Origin: Catonia carolina | Taxonomy: Eukaryota > Arthropoda > Insecta > Hemiptera > Achilidae | Length of the DNA stretch: 64,000 nucleotides | Direction: 5' to 3' | NCBI GenBank assembly: GCA_035578175.1 | Contig: JAQMRL010000003.1 | Coordinates: 58,140,672-58,204,671, forward strand | The notes under the pieces: model-generated | Seen by the model: the letters and a program-made list of their open reading frames with translations, nothing else | Database searches by the model: none | Told to the model about the DNA's origin: nothing | Part shown: positions 1-15,900 of the stretch, piece by piece | How positions within the stretch are numbered: position 1 is the first letter of the stretch | Layout of the letters: each line of letters begins with the position of its first letter | Position numbers and translations under genes: made by a program

Positions 1-846
1 GAACAGTGAAATTAATTTACAAGAAGAGCTTTGTTATCATTGCTGAAGTTATTTTTAAATTACAATATGAATAAATTACAAGTAGTACTGTGAGCTTTTC
101 ACAAAATTATTTTATCGTACTCTGTTAAAAAACAGAATTTATTGTAATACTGGTAAACATGAAATCGTGAGCCTAGATCTAGTTAACCAGGAACACAGTG
201 TTGCCGTATTTGGCAGAGTGGGAACAAACTTTTTATCCTATTATCATAAACTGTTAAAGATTACAAACTTATTAAACATTCACCTAATAGCACATTTCAT
301 GTCAAAATAAATACGAGGCTTGGTATACAGTGTTAAAACCACAAAGCTTTTCATTTAAATTATTTGTGAAAAATTTAACTAATTTGTGTAGGTTTAGATG
401 TGAAGGAAATATATTTACAAAGAGGAAATCGAAAAGTGTTGTAAAACCACGAATCTCTATTTAATTTCAACTAGGTACTAAATTTATTTAGATATACTTG
501 TAAATAAGCAATTTTACCCTTTGCTTCAGACAATAATAAAACAGTAGGACTTTTACAAAAATATAAAATGTTTCACTAAAGCAAGACAAAAAACAATCCA
601 TTAATAACTGCCGCATGATTATAAAGTGTACATATCAGTTAAAAAGAAATCTTAGTTTACAAGAAATTAGTTCTATCTGCTGAAGAAAGCTAACCAGGAT
701 AAAATTAAATTTTGTTTTTGGAAATATAACATGCTGATAAAATGTAACACCTTGGACAATTTAAGAACCTAGGAAAATGTAACATCTAGGTGAAAATTTA
801 AGAAAAATAACATTAATAAACAATCAAGATAAAAATACAGTTTTAC
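1..846. other. AT-rich intron sequence, no feature seen
   Basis: Intron of the coiled-coil gene downstream of its last visible exon. No exon, repeat copy or RNA gene was recognised. Confidence 0.5.
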
Positions 847-973
847 CTGTAATTTTTTAACTTCTTCTTGACGAGCAAGTTCATTACAAGAATCTAACAA
901 ACTTGATAATTTTCTAGGAGATCCAAAACTGGCAAGTTCACTGACTAATAAACTTGGTGGTGTAGAGTCAGCC
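847..973 (-). CDS. Coiled-coil gene, exon 9 (last one in the window)
   Basis: Completes the split Gly codon, then adds 42 codons (ADSTPPSLLVSELASFG and LLDSCNELARQEEVKKLQ), ending in phase 0 at CAG|GTAAAA. There is no stop, so the gene continues left of the window. Confidence 0.75.
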
Positions 974-3900
974 CTGAAAATTAAAATAATAAAGAAAATG
1001 TATTAATCTACATTACATACGTACATAGCGAACTCTAAAACAAATACTATTTACACATTTTTACAAAATGTTAGAGAAATAAAAGTGGAGGTTTTCCATA
1101 TTTTGCTTAACAAAATTCAAGTCCAACATTGATTTTCATTTAGTGTCATCCACTCATGATTCAGTATAAAGTAACATTTTTCATTATTTACCCTGGCAAG
1201 AGAAAGTTGTACGTGTGTTTTACAGCAATTTTTAACTGCTTAGTCATTAGGGACCTGAACCCTTACGGCATAGACTGCTTCTCGTAAAACAAAAGAATAG
1301 CAAAAATCAAAATGTGCTCTCAAAAGAACTGTTTTATCTAACATCATTACTGATGAAAAATTCTGAAAAAAATACTGCTGACTCATATAATATCTACGCG
1401 CCTTTTGAATATAATAACATGAAAATCGCGTCATAATTCTTTGCATTAGGGGAGCGAAATTTTCATCCGTGAAAATTTTTGTGTTTACCAAAACGGGCTT
1501 AAATTTCAGTTCAGCAAAAAATTTATTAAACATGTTTTGTAGACAAGAGTTTACTGAATAAATGTATATATTTTCATTTAAATTTCTGTAAATATTTGAC
1601 GAAGTTACAAAATGTTCAAAATGAGTCCATTTTCCCATAACAGGGAAGCATGAAGGGATGGTATTTTACTTTCTTTACTGTGACGTCACAGAGCCACTAT
1701 TATATTTAGGTTACAGCTGTAAGCAATCCAATGTAGGAAATTCTTTTCCCTACAACCAAGTATTTTGAACAATTCTGTAGGTGAGAGGGAAGCCGTTACA
1801 ATTCCCTTGCAATACTGCCAAGTGTTAAATTTTTTACCTCCGTGATGGTAAACCCCCTCTTGAACAGTAAAATAGATTCATCTTCCCCCACCAAGGGCAA
1901 ATTCCGTTATAGAAATGTTATAGCTTCAACACAAACTAAAGAACATGCATGTACGCTGACTTACACACGAGCTGGACGGGCTTCCATTCAAAAAAACAAT
2001 TCCCAAACCATCTTTTTTTTGGTTTAACGTCCGACTGTTCTGCAATTACTACTAATGCAGACAGTGAAGGATGAAATGATTTTTTGTAATGTATGAAAAT
2101 ATGCCGTGCCTGAATGGAATTCGAACCTAAGACCGCATGATGAGAGGCGAGCACGTTACAAACTATGCCAATGCGGCTAACCCCCAAACCATCAATGCTA
2201 CCTACAGTCTATAGAGGGAATAAAAACTTTTATTTTTATGGTATTATATTTCTGTAAACACTATAAGATGCGTTAAAGAATTCCCTACTAGAAAAGAACA
2301 ATATTTACCAGTTTCCAACTTATACTAAATTAGCTGCAGCATGTTTTGTTGCCTCCCCCACTATCAATTGTGCAAGGCCGAAAATTTGATCAACAGTTTG
2401 AACTGGGTTAATGGGTACAGTAATGGTCAGTTTGAAAGTGCTATCATTTTCCAGACCCTGACTTGGAATCAAACCTCAACCAAACACTCCACAGTTCAGA
2501 ATAATCAATTGCTAGAGCATTGATGGATGGAGCCCATGCTAACATTATTTTTACAGTATAAATTATTTTATATTTAAAGTATATAATTATTTACTCTTTC
2601 CAATCTTTCATTATAGGATAAAATACTGTTCAGTTAGCCAAGTTCAAAAGCATGTGTGGTTTGGTACAGCAAATGTAGTGTGGCTAATGGGACATATGGA
2701 GGAGTGTGAGCGAAAAAATGGAAGAGTGCAAGGAAAAAAGTGCTCAAGGATGTATAGAAAGGTTTGATGCAGTAGATGACTGAACCACAAAAGTAAGGTT
2801 ACAAATGAAATGAGAGGGATGCGATTCAGGTGTATGCACCATCGACAGGATGTAGTGAAATGAACATAGAGGAATTCTTAGAGGGAGTAGAAAGTATTAT
2901 GGAGGATAAGGAGATGGTGATAGTGAGAGACATGAATACTCAAGATGGAAGAGAACAAAATGGAGTAGAAGAGATCTTAAGCCCCTGTGTGTTAGGAGGA
3001 AGTGCTACTGCAGTTTTGCGAACAAAATGGTTTAATCATCAGGAAATTGAGGTTTAGAAAGAGCAGAAATAAAGAAACAAGGTATGGATGGGGAGAGAGA
3101 AAAGTAAAATCAGTGAATGATTATGTATTGGTAAATAAAGAGAGAAGAAGGGATTTAAAGAATGTTAAAGTGGTGTGGAGGAGGTAGTGGTCGAAGGAGA
3201 CCACAGACTCATAGTGACTAAATATAGGTATGAAACATTACCAGTATTGAAAGTGACAAAGTAAAAATGACTTATGATAGCATAGATAGAAGTGGAGTGA
3301 GCTTGAAGAAAGATGTGTAGGAAACGAGTGGGTCAATCATAGTGGTTTGCAGTAGAGAGTATTAAAAGGCAGAGAAGTGTATTATACTGCTCCTGTTCAT
3401 AATAACAATGGAAAAATATATGAGAGTGAAAAGAAGACCAACAAAAATACTGGGAACTTATTGTTTGCAGGTAATCTGATCGTTGGGGAAAAGACAGAGG
3501 AGATGATGGAAAAGGCACTGGATTTGTGGAACAAAGAGACTGTTAAGCATGGTTTGGAATTCAGCGAAGAAAAAAGCGAATTTCTTGTGCAGAGAGATGT
3601 AAAGAGGTAAGGCAGGGTCATGGAATAAGGCTAAATAGTACAGTGGTAAAAGAAGTCAAAAAATTTGCATATTTAGAAACTCCTTTTTAACAGATAAATG
3701 CCAAAAAAACCAATGGAGGAGAGATGATGGTACAGTGATAGAGAGGTGGAGAGGAGTTGTGCTGGGCCTGACCCGAGGAAACATGGAAGAGGGATATAGA
3801 AGATGATTATTTACCCATAACTGTGAGACATTTCTCTGTGATGTTGAATTGGATCTTGGTTATTCACATCTCGAGTTGAAGGTTCTCTACCGTCTGATTC

Positions 3901-6900
3901 GCTTCTATCTATTGATTTCACATGTTCACTGAAAAAAGAACATTAAATATAAAAGTTTGTGGTAAGTAATCACAATTAATATGAGAAACTTTATAAAAAT
4001 TAAATTAGCTTTGCCGGAATATAATGTAAAACATCTATTATCTGTTTGTAAAACTGGTTGTCATAATTTTGCAATTTTATTGTGAAAATTTGACAAGCAG
4101 TTTCGACCTCATAGATGAAAACAAAAACGTGGTTTCCTATACAGATATGATGTGTACATGTTGATCTCAGGATGATGATAAACACTTGTCCAATCTGGGA
4201 GAAAACAAAATTTAAGTTTTACTCCATTCTCCCAGCAATTAATGGAATTATGTTGTACTACTCCAAAACTTACCACTTTTTCATATATTTTTTTCACGAT
4301 TTACTTTTATAGTTTACTTAAAAGTTGCATCTACTGTTTGTCTGTGACTTGATGGCCCCTCGCAGAGGGGAGCAATATGCGGATTGTAAAACCATTTCAG
4401 AAAACATCTAATTTTTTTTAGGTCACTGAAACTTTTCGGAAATGACGTATTTTTATAAAACAAAGTATTTCGCATGTTTTTTGTTCTATAAAATTATTTC
4501 GAAAAACACACGCCTAATTAAATAATGTATAATTTAGTAAAAGTTTTGTTTTTGAAGAAAAACCCGTATTTTTTCAAATACATCGTCATTGTTCAACAAC
4601 TATTCCACCGATTAACGTAAAATTTGGCTGGCTTGTTCTGTAATAATTATGAAAAACGATGATGCAATAAAATTTAACAGAAAATCAATACTTTTTAAGT
4701 TACAAGGTATTTTCATAAATACATTTTGTAAAATCGCGAAACACGACATAAAAAAGTCAGCATGCGAGAAACTTTTTTGTCTTTAAAGATAACTGTACAC
4801 TGTAAGCGAATGAAATAAAGAGAAAATTTTGAATTAATTTTTAGTGAAAGAATTATTTAAATTTGACAAACCGTATAGGAGTTACAAGGATTTAAAAAAC
4901 GCTGTACTTTGATTGTACTGATGTAAAGTATGAGAAAAAACGATAATATTTTCGAGCGCGGTTTTGAAAAGTTAATATCGGGAAAATTTTTCTGTCATTC
5001 GAAAAAGTGCACGCATGAAGTTTATTAACAGAGCTTAAATATATTTTCTCTAAAAAAATCATTCAAATCGGATCATCCGTTTTAAATTAACACAGTTCAA
5101 ATTTCGCAACTGCGCGGCGTGCATTGCATGATAATAAACTGCACTGGTATTCTACTACTACCATTACTTATCACCAATATTTATTTGAACCAATAACTAT
5201 TGGAATCTTAATTTAGGGAAATTGTTAATTACAGCTCCTTGCGTAACTTTCTGTAAAGGAAGACTAAGTAAATTAGTAACCCGTTCTTCATCTCAACGTT
5301 TAGTGACATTGTTTATTACATTTCTTCCATCACTGTGAACGGTTTGCCCATGTTTCCGTTTTGCATCCATATTTGTTTACGGTTTTAATATATGTTATAA
5401 ACCATAAAGGCATAACTGAAACTAACATCTTCCTAATTACCCAAAGTATTGGTGAATATATGAAACTATTATCAAACACACATGACCCGAGCAAGACACT
5501 ACAATTGAAGCACCATTCACAAGTAAATGAAATGTTAATGTAGTAATGTAGTGTTCATGTAGTAAACGTAATGTGTATGTAATTTATAATATTTGTTTAG
5601 CAAAAGTAAACGATAACCTAATATAAATGATAAAATAGTTACGACTACAATATGTAACTTAAATGTATGCCCGGAAAGTAAAAGTTACGTCCGACGCATT
5701 GCAACGATACTACAGAATTGGTTGAAAAAAAAGACAACATGCTTACTGAAATATTCGGAAATGGTTTCCTGAAAATAAAAAAAACAATATTTTACTTTTT
5801 ACAAAAGCGTTGTCAAAACTTAAATTTTACGTGACAGAACAGATAAACAATAAGGGTGTAATTTTATACATGTACTATAATAGCCTATAATACTATTACG
5901 TAGGCCTACGCCTTTCATGCGCTTTGGATGCGTGTGGTTGTAATTGATGGTATACTTAAATCCTTGTAACTCCTATACAGTTCGTCAAATTTAAATAATT
6001 CTTTCACTAAAAATTAATTCAAAATTTTCTCTTTATTTCATTCGCTTACAGTGTACAGTTATCTTTAAAGACAAAAAAGTTTCTCGCATGCTGACTTTTT
6101 TATGTCGTGTTTCGCGATTTTACAAAATGTATTTATGAAAATACCTTGTAACTTAAAAAGTATTGATTTTCTGTTAAATTTTATTGCATCATCGTTTTTC
6201 ATAATTATTACAGAACAAGCCAGCCAAATTTTACGTTAATCGGTGGAATAGTTGTTGAACAATGACGATGTATTTGAAAAAATACGGGTTTTTCTTCAAA
6301 AACAAAACTTTTACTAAATTATACATTATTTAATTAGGCGTATGTTTTTCGAAATAATTTTATAGAACAAAAACATGCGAAATACTTTGTTTTATAAAAA
6401 TACGTCATTTCCGAAAAGTTTCAGTGACCTAAAAAAAAATTAGATATGTTTTCTAAAATGGTTTTACAATCCGCATATTGCTCCCCTCTGCGAGGGGCCA
6501 TCAAGTCACAGACAAACAGTATAAGGTTCATCATTAACACCTTGGTCATAGTGCTGTGGAAATGGTGGGAGTTTTGACTCGTAATAATTTCCAGACCCTA
6601 CCTAGGAATTGAAACTTCCCCAGTCAGCTAGTGCATTAACGACTATGCCACATAAGCAGTTTTTTGTTGTTAGTTTATATTGGAGTATATTGTATTTGAG
6701 GAAATCTTCCCAGGAGCTCTGGTTTCTTTGAAACAAAAAACAGATGTGTATATAAAATGCATTAAAAATAAACCTTACATGTCAACAATTAATAATTGTG
6801 TTTAGTTGTAAGCAAGATGTTATGTTATTTATTGATGTCCAAAATTGAACTGTATGCAAATAGATCAACTTACCGTCGATGAGACTCTTTTGTACTAGTT

Positions 6901-9900
6901 CTTGGTGATTCGCTATGACTGTGTCGCAGTTGCCATAACAGAGGTTGCTCACCTGTACAAAAGCAATAATTTTGGTTCATTACAAGAACTTCTAATATTA
7001 TTTTTAACAGTATTAACTAAACATTCAAATATCCTATTTAATATATAATAGATAAAATAATTTAGTAGTTTTTTAAAAAAGAGTATTGCTTCATCCAGTA
7101 TTCAGGGAAAGCAACAGGAATATGGTTCTTGACATTGTACCACATCTTCAACCAACTTCCCTAATACCTCCTCATGTTTCCATGACACATTTTCTGTTTA
7201 ACCAAATTTTTTTACCTTGCTCTATAATATGTTGCAGTATAAAAATCCAAAACTTTACTTTTATGCACGCGTTATTTATCAGCTGCATTATGTTCTCACC
7301 AAGATAACTCTTCCTCTTAAGTTGTTTTGATAGTGTCCTGAACCTCTCCTCTTACTATAATTATCTAATTTTTCATACTGATCCAGAACTATTTATTCCT
7401 TCGGCTTATTTTTCAGTGATTTGATGTGTAACTTAAATATATCTGAACTTAGAAACCAGGCTATTGGTTAAAATTCCTACCTACACCACTCAATCCATAA
7501 ATTAACTAATCACGTCATTCCTGATAACTAGATCTAGGCTCTTTCTCATACTATGACAAATCTGATCATAACACAAAAATACAGTGCATCATAATATTAT
7601 CTCACAACAAAAAAAAGTGAAACAATGAAAATTTTGATATTAGACATTAATTTGAACACTACTTATTAAGTTCACAGGTCAATAAACTCAAAAACTGAGT
7701 CTCTGATTCAATTTAGACCAATATAGTTACCATAAGAAATACAAAGTGATATGAACATAATTTGAAAAAACAACGGTCATAATTTATGACAATAAACTTT
7801 TTCACGCTGGGTAAAAGAGGTTAACATAACACAATATTAATTATAAAAACTGAAATTAATAACATAATTTTAAAACATGCAACAATACAAAAATTAAATA
7901 TTACATTTAGAAAACATGCCAAAATATAAACATTAGCTACACAACATTTATATTAATTACAACAGCAAAAAATTAATAAATTTTAAAATGTATACTAACT
8001 TTAATATAATAGCAACCAGGGTTTAACAACAAAATTAATAACATATGCATATTACTATGTACATACTACCACATTGCCACGTCAAAAACTATAAATAATT
8101 TGAAAGTTTTCAAAAAAAGAGGGTTTTTAATGTATTAATACCAATTTAACAACTTACAATTTTCATTCTGCCTTGAAGCTATCACCTTATGTTAAATAAT
8201 TTATCACCATCATCCTCTTTATCCTTCTCCCAAGTTTCCTTGGGAGGAGCCCAACACAACTCCTCTCATCTCCACCTCTCTGTATCACTAAACCAATACC
8301 TCTAGAATTGCACCTTTTATCCAATTCATCTATAACTTAACTCATCCACTTCACTCTTGGTTTAACCCTTGGCCTTTTCCCCTCCATCTCTAAGAAGAGC
8401 ATCCTTTTAGGCTGCCTACCCCTTCCATCCAAGCCATCACAGCTTTGTCTATCAAATTTTTCTAATGAGGCTATACTTGATTTCTCATTCTATCTTTTTA
8501 TGTAAATAATCTATCTTATTTAGATCAAATATACTTTTATTTAATACCATTTTAATAATTACACTTGCTTACTGAAACTTCTGGCCAGGGCGAAGGCCCA
8601 ATAAAAGTCTCTTAAATAGATTAAGCAACTGGAAACATGTTGAACTTTACTATATATTACGTTAAGTTCAAAAAAAAATATTTACTGTATTTTCCAGAAG
8701 TACACTATTCTTCTTTGTAGTTCTTAATTTGATAATCTGGCAGGAAAATATTAATTAATAAACATAAATGTTGAACTAAACCTTTGTTTGTCATCTATAT
8801 ATTAATAGCGAGCAGCTTTTCTTTCAACACGATTTTAACCACCTGAACCTTCACTGATTTTCCCCGAAGTGGGCTCAAATGAATCGTCTGTTCGAGTAGA
8901 TTTGCAGAAAACTATCCAAAATCAAATATTTCAATTTATGACCATAAAATATGTGGTCTAAAATAGATTGGAGAGGGGGCAAGTTCAACGAACTGAAGTA
9001 TAGGCCTCTCTCTTTCTATATCTATCCCTCCCTCATCTTGCACAGCTATTTCAGTTTGGAGAGGGGGCAAGTTCAACGAACTAAAGTAGAGGCCTACCAA
9101 CGCATTGGCCTACCAACTGAGTGTCACGGTCAGATCGCTTTGGAATTTCAAACGTAGTTGTTGTAAATTTGTAAACAGTTTGATCTGCTATAGTATTTTG
9201 GTTTTGTTTTTATGTGGAATTTAATAATGAGATTTTAGAAAAAATTGGAGCAGTTATGACTGCTGTCAATCTGTATGCTCAAAGCTATAAGAAACTGGGT
9301 GACATGGTAAAATATGAAGCAATTGCACGAACTGAAAATCACCTGCCACTATACAATTTTTTTATGAAGTTCCATCATGAGCCGAATGAGAACAGAAGAA
9401 GATTCAATTAACCAGTAGTACAATAAAACAAAAAAAATTTGTTTACAGAGAAGTTCTATAAAAACAAATTTACACTTTTGTGCGGGTTTTCCCGCACAGG
9501 TTCACCTAGTACTAAATTATACATGTGAAATGTAATTTGATGCTTGTAACCTTTAGTCAGATCGATATTAACCCTTAAGGCTCCAGCAGTTCTGCTTCTA
9601 ATACACAGCCACCACATTACATTCCTTTCCCATGAAGTCACACACACATTCATATAGTTAGATTTTACTTGTGAAAAACCATTTGTTGAGCATAATTTTA
9701 TAATACATATACGTATATTTCACAATTCTGTAGGTTGCAGGAGAATGACATGAGGGTGACTTGTTTGGGAATACTGCTGGCAGTATTTTGTTGTGCACCA
9801 TTCCCTTCCACCATTTGCTACAGCGCAGATTAGACCCAACCATTTGTAACAAATACAAATTCTTATAGAAAAACGCCACAGCTTTCACACAAACTAAGAA

Positions 9901-12900
9901 ACATGTTTGTATGTAGACTTAGGCATGGCCTACATGCGATATCTATTTACATAAAAGTTAATCAACACTCTAGCCTACCCTTAACACTAAAACGATAATA
10001 AAATATTTCTTTTTTAACATATTCAATTTCTGTAAATGCTATTAGTTGCGTAAAAAGAATTCTCTACAAAATAAATACAATAATGACCAGTTTCAGATGT
10101 ATATTGACCTCACTGCAACAAGTTTTATAGTATATTACACTATTTCTATAGCCACTGAAGTGGCTTTGTGTAGCACAAGGGTTAAATACACAGTACAATA
10201 CAGAAATACTACAAATGTAACGAACCAAAACCACCATACTACTAATATTGACTAAAATACAAATAAAGACACAAAAATATTTAAAGTATAAAATAAAAAA
10301 GGTAGGTACTATAATTTATAACTTATATTATTTTTTATCAATGTTTCCTTAAATTTAAAGAAAACTACCATGTATTTTTAATTAGTAGCAAATATTACAT
10401 TAAAAAGAAATTCTTTACTCATAATAATATTTAAATGGCTTATCATTAGAATTTACATAATAATAAAATATTGTAAGCAATTCCTGAGTAGGACATGTTT
10501 TGTACAATTAGAAAAACTAAACAAGATCCTCTCTCTTTAAATATAAGGTAAATAAAAGAATAATTCAGGACAAAAATCACAATATAAACATACAGTTTTC
10601 TAAATTACTTAATAAAATAAAAAGCTGGAATATAAGTTAAAATTTGTCATTTAAATCTAAGTTTTATAAATTACACGATTTTAAAATTTTATTTAAAATT
10701 ATGAACTAAAAAAGATGATGCCAATAAAAAAATACTACAACATTTTAAACACAAAATTATGTTTGAAAAAAATCAAACTTCACATATATCAGGGGAAACA
10801 AAAACACACACATTCATGGAATATTAAAAAGCATACATGCTTTGAACATTTTTGAGGATGTGATGGATACAAACCTAACTGGGCTTCCTTTTCCTCTAGT
10901 TCAGCCAAAGCCTCTGACAACTAAGCCACAAGAGATTACGCGAGTATTAGACTAAGAATGTGAGTCTTTATTTTTGTTAAATTTATGATAATATTAATAA
11001 GATTAATAACTAATTAAAATTATTCTACAGACTACATTTTAACATGCTCTGGTAAATTTCTGAAGTATGAATTATAGAATTTTGAAAAATGTGTGAAATA
11101 TGACTACATATTTATCAACAAACAAAACAATTTTACTTCCAGTACTTTCAAATAAAAAATCTGAATCATGTTTACGGTCTTAAATACACAGAATTGTTTT
11201 ACTCTGCTTTGCTAATATTTACACACATAATAAACTATAAATAATAGTTGCTAAAGATGTAACATATGATCACATATGCAGTGAAAGTGTCTGCATAAAA
11301 ATTTATCCAAAGCACTGCCAGCCCTTTTGGAAACATTAAGTGCAATAACTGCAATTTGGCTACACTGACTAAAAATATTGATGGGAAAATTCTACTATTT
11401 TATATAATTATAAATGAATTAAGTTTATAATTTAAACACCTCCATAGTGTAGTGTTTAGCCAATTGTCACCATTTTAAGAAATTGAGGTGGTGGCGTAAA
11501 CAACAGACAGTGACCTCAAAATGGCATCATCTCCTTCTCCTTGACAATTATGATGCATGCGCTGAACAGCAATGGCAGTTATGCTAGGGCAATGAATAAA
11601 AACTAAAATTACTTTCTGATCATACCTCATACTTGGAAGCATTTAATTTCACACCTATAGAATCTAAATATTAACACCGAAAATTTGTAGTTCTGTTATT
11701 AAAATGAAAATTTTTGAACCCCTAAAACAACCATTAATGTATGTACAAAAATGACACTACATGGTGACAATGAAATCACAAGATGAAATATTTGAAGAAA
11801 ATATTAGCAATGTAAAACATTACTAACAAAAAATAAGTAAAAAAACCCTTTTAGAATAAAAAAAAATATTAAAATATTAATAAAACCCAAACCAAAATGT
11901 GAACTACTAAATCAGTAAGGTGGTTAAACAAAACAAACTATGTATATATATATATTATTACAAACCATTACGATTAAATATTGTATTTCAAAATAATTAC
12001 AAGGTTAGAACAAAAAGCCTGGGTAATTTAGAAATAACCACATAAATATATTGCTCAACTGTTTAATTAAAAAATATTTCATTTACTGGTACCACTGCCA
12101 TAATATAATACTTGAGTATTTTTAATTCATAGAATGTGTTTACTAATAATTAAAAGCAAATTTAAAAAAAAACTTTAAACAATCAAATATTAATTACCTT
12201 AAACGCCAGCCGTTCATTATCAAGTTCCATTTGTCGAGACGATTTCTCCAACAATTCAACTCGATCTGTCATTTCAGCTACCTGGCGACGTAGCATCTCT
12301 TTTTCAGATGAAACCTAAAGATAAAATTTAACAAACTTTTAAATAAATTCTTTAATTTAATAATAATAAAATAATAATTTAGAACTACACAAAGATATTG
12401 GAATGCGACACGTTAAAAACTTCTTTACAAGACAAGATAATCTGAGAGAAAAGAAAGGTAACTGATGTCATGGAACATGTTGCAGGTCTTGGGTCCTGTT
12501 CATGCACTGCAGCGAGTCACACTGGCCTGCCGGCATAGTTATAACTACATTGAATTAAGTGCGTTTATACATAGTGTGTGGTGCCGCAATACGAGACGGT
12601 TCACAGTAGCGTGTCTAAAATCATGCAACTATACTTATATTATTGCGGCCTGCCATCCACCAAAGCTAGGTTACATTTACATTGTGACATATGGAGCTGT
12701 TTATGCTAGTGCAGGGCACTGTCCACCAGCGGCAGTGCTACCAACCCCTCACTTTGCTGGGGAGTCCAGCAGAGCTCTGTTGACACTTTACAGTGGTAGT
12801 CCGCACAGGTTTTTAAAAGCTCCATCTAACGCTCTAGCATGGTTAATCGGATGCACTGACTAACACCATTTACGCCTTTGTTTTTTATTCAACTTCAAAT

Positions 12901-15900
12901 AGCAATAGACGAGCAAACACGGATCCATTGTGAAAGACTAACACACACTGATAGCAACCCTGGAGATAACAGGTTGGCATCAACAATTACCCCATCCGAT
13001 GTCTAGCAAGATGGTGCGGTTCATTGTTGAGTTTAAAATTTATTGCAACGCACCGCATTGGCAGGCCGTTGCAGCTCGGTTGGACATGAGACAAGTGTCA
13101 GATGGGTACACAGAATAACCTAATGAAGACTTCTTGAAATTACGAGAGGTGTTAGGAGGCTGCAGATAAGGTGGGTGGATAATGTCAGAGTAACGGCTGG
13201 GGCAGTATGGATGAGAACACCTTGCGACAAGGAGACATGGAAAAAATTAGAAGAGACCTATACTCAGGACTGGATAGTAAAGGGTTAGAGAAGGAAACTC
13301 AGTCATACCAAAACTGACATACAGATACCTCATGATGAAATAAGAAATTAATAAAAGCGTAATTACTGTAACATAAAATTAACCATACAACACATCACTG
13401 TTGAATGGCCTGCACTGAAAGCCGTACAGAGATTTTCATTTTTACATCTAACTGTTCTGCAGATGATAACGGGTGAAGATAAAAAAAATGCCTGGCCTGA
13501 CTGGGAATCAAACCCAAGACCTCTGGCATAGAAACCAGCTGTGCTGACCACAACACCAAGAGTTGACCTACCAAACGCAGATAATATTACTTACCAGACA
13601 CTTACAGTATTACATTAATTACCTTTCATTTCATCTCATTTCATTATTACACATAAAAACTAAAATTTATTGAATTTTTAAAATAAAAAAATTATGAATA
13701 CATTTTATTTCCCATTTAAGTTACAAAAACAAAAATATTACGTAAATTACTGTTTTTATAAATGCAATACTATTAACACAAATTGATAATGATGTTGCAG
13801 GGGAAATCAACCTACCCAACTATAATTTAAAAAAAAAGAAACAAAATCTATTGTTATATACTGCAACCTTGTGATACATTTCTTTGTTTTTACCTGTGAC
13901 GTTGTTGCTAAAAACCATAAACATTGATGTGACCATAGTAAAACTGACTGAAAAGAAATTTAATACTTAAGTAAATTTATTTTTTACAATTTTACGACTG
14001 TAACAAGATCAAATCTAATAGGTAGCTATAGTAGTAAACTATAATAAACTGCCTAATTACCAATAAGTCAAAATTATAATTCATCAATAGAAATTAATGA
14101 ACTAAAAAAAAAATGACATCAGACACTAACGTTATTGCAATCACAACATGCATCTACATAAATGAAAATACAATCAACACAGATGACAAGACTGAAGTAC
14201 CTTAGTTTAATAATAAAAACAACCATTAACTACCTTAATAATTTCAGAAAGCATGTCACCATCAACATTAAGACCATTCTCTCCACTATCCCCAGATGAA
14301 AATTTGATAGTTTTCAATACATTCATTTCTTCTGAAAGTCTAGTACGATCACTGATAAGAAAGTTGACCTAAAATTGAGAAATAATATGGCATGAAAATT
14401 AATATCTTATGTTGAAAAATGTACTATTAAAATGAATAAAGCTAATTTTAATAGAAGACAATAATGAGACAAATACAGATCACTAATGAAATAAAACATT
14501 TCAGTTTACGTAACTGTTTCTCTATACAGTAACTTCATCCAAAAATTAGTTTTGAATTTTAAAATTATTTTTGTAACTCCTTCCATATCACAGCACTGGT
14601 TTTATCTATACAGCTATACAAGGTGATCAGGAAAAACCATGACATTTAGTTCCCACAGAATTACAATGTAAAAGATACCCAAAGTTTAGGGTGACAGCAG
14701 AAATAAAAGTTCTTGCTTTATAGAAAATAATTTTCAATCAGTCAATAAATTACATGATAAAGTAAGAAATCTATTCTTCAATCATACCTGTTATTACCTA
14801 CTTGTATTTACCACGATAGAAGTAGAATGTAAGCTACCTTATAATGGTATTCACCATTGATGAGCTCTGCTATTCCACGTATTTAGACCAATAAGAACAT
14901 TTGCCAGCATTATCAGGTGTTGAATGTATCACCCTGACTAACATTACGCGCGCATCTGCTTAAGAGCCGCAGTAGTTCACTCGCATCTTGCATCTCGTAC
15001 TGAACTCATCGATTATAGAGCGCATTAATATGCAATATTTTATAATATATCAGCTGGTTGTATGTTCATGGGTTATAATTGTTATAGAAAGACCAAAAAA
15101 AGGCTGGCAAACTATATAACAGAGCTGTGAGAGCAGTATTGGCAACATTGCTGGCAAGTTGTTCGCTAGCAATGAAGTGGCTAGGGGGCAATGTGTATGT
15201 TGAGAATTCATCAACTTTGAAAAATAGTATAAAAACATTACCAGTACCCAGGAGTCTGTCTTTATCGCGGAATCTTTTGCACGAATATAACTGTTTGTTA
15301 CCGTAAACAGAAATGTCGGTTTCTCAAAAACGCAGTCGAACTGTTCACAGAGCTGAGTGAAATCTAATATGTAATGTAATAAAATGCTGTGAAGTTGAAG
15401 CTAAACAAAAATACATTTCCGTGTCTCTTAACAAAAGCCATGAGCGAGCGGCTAACTACTGTGATGTTTCTCAGTTTCACAATTCGAAAAATAAAGAAGG
15501 AAGTTAAAGACGGTGAAGAAAATAATTCTTCATCAACAGTTTTTTGATACCTGGTAAAGAAAAGAAACAGTTCTATCAGTAAGAAAGTGATGCCAACATG
15601 TGAAAAGTTATTACCGGTTTTGAAAGAAAGGCTAAATTTTAGTTGGAAACTTTGTACATTAAAGAACAATTTTAAAAGAAATGGGGTTTACATGGAAAAA
15701 GTGTCAGTCACATCGAAGTATATAAATTGAAATGACATGTGGTTAACGTTAGTTAACCATGTCATAGTTAACCACATGTCAACGGTGCAATTGCATGGCA
15801 GTAAAATATAGTGTCTCTGTTGAGGTTGGCAGTACTGTTAGATTTCTCTTCCTTTCCTCACAGTCCATCCATAAGCAAAAGACATTCTCAATAACTTTCA

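Noticed and set aside
1240..1638. 132-codon minus-strand frame
   Set aside because: No recognisable domain, no splice context with the coiled-coil gene, and AT-biased composition; most likely chance in an intron.
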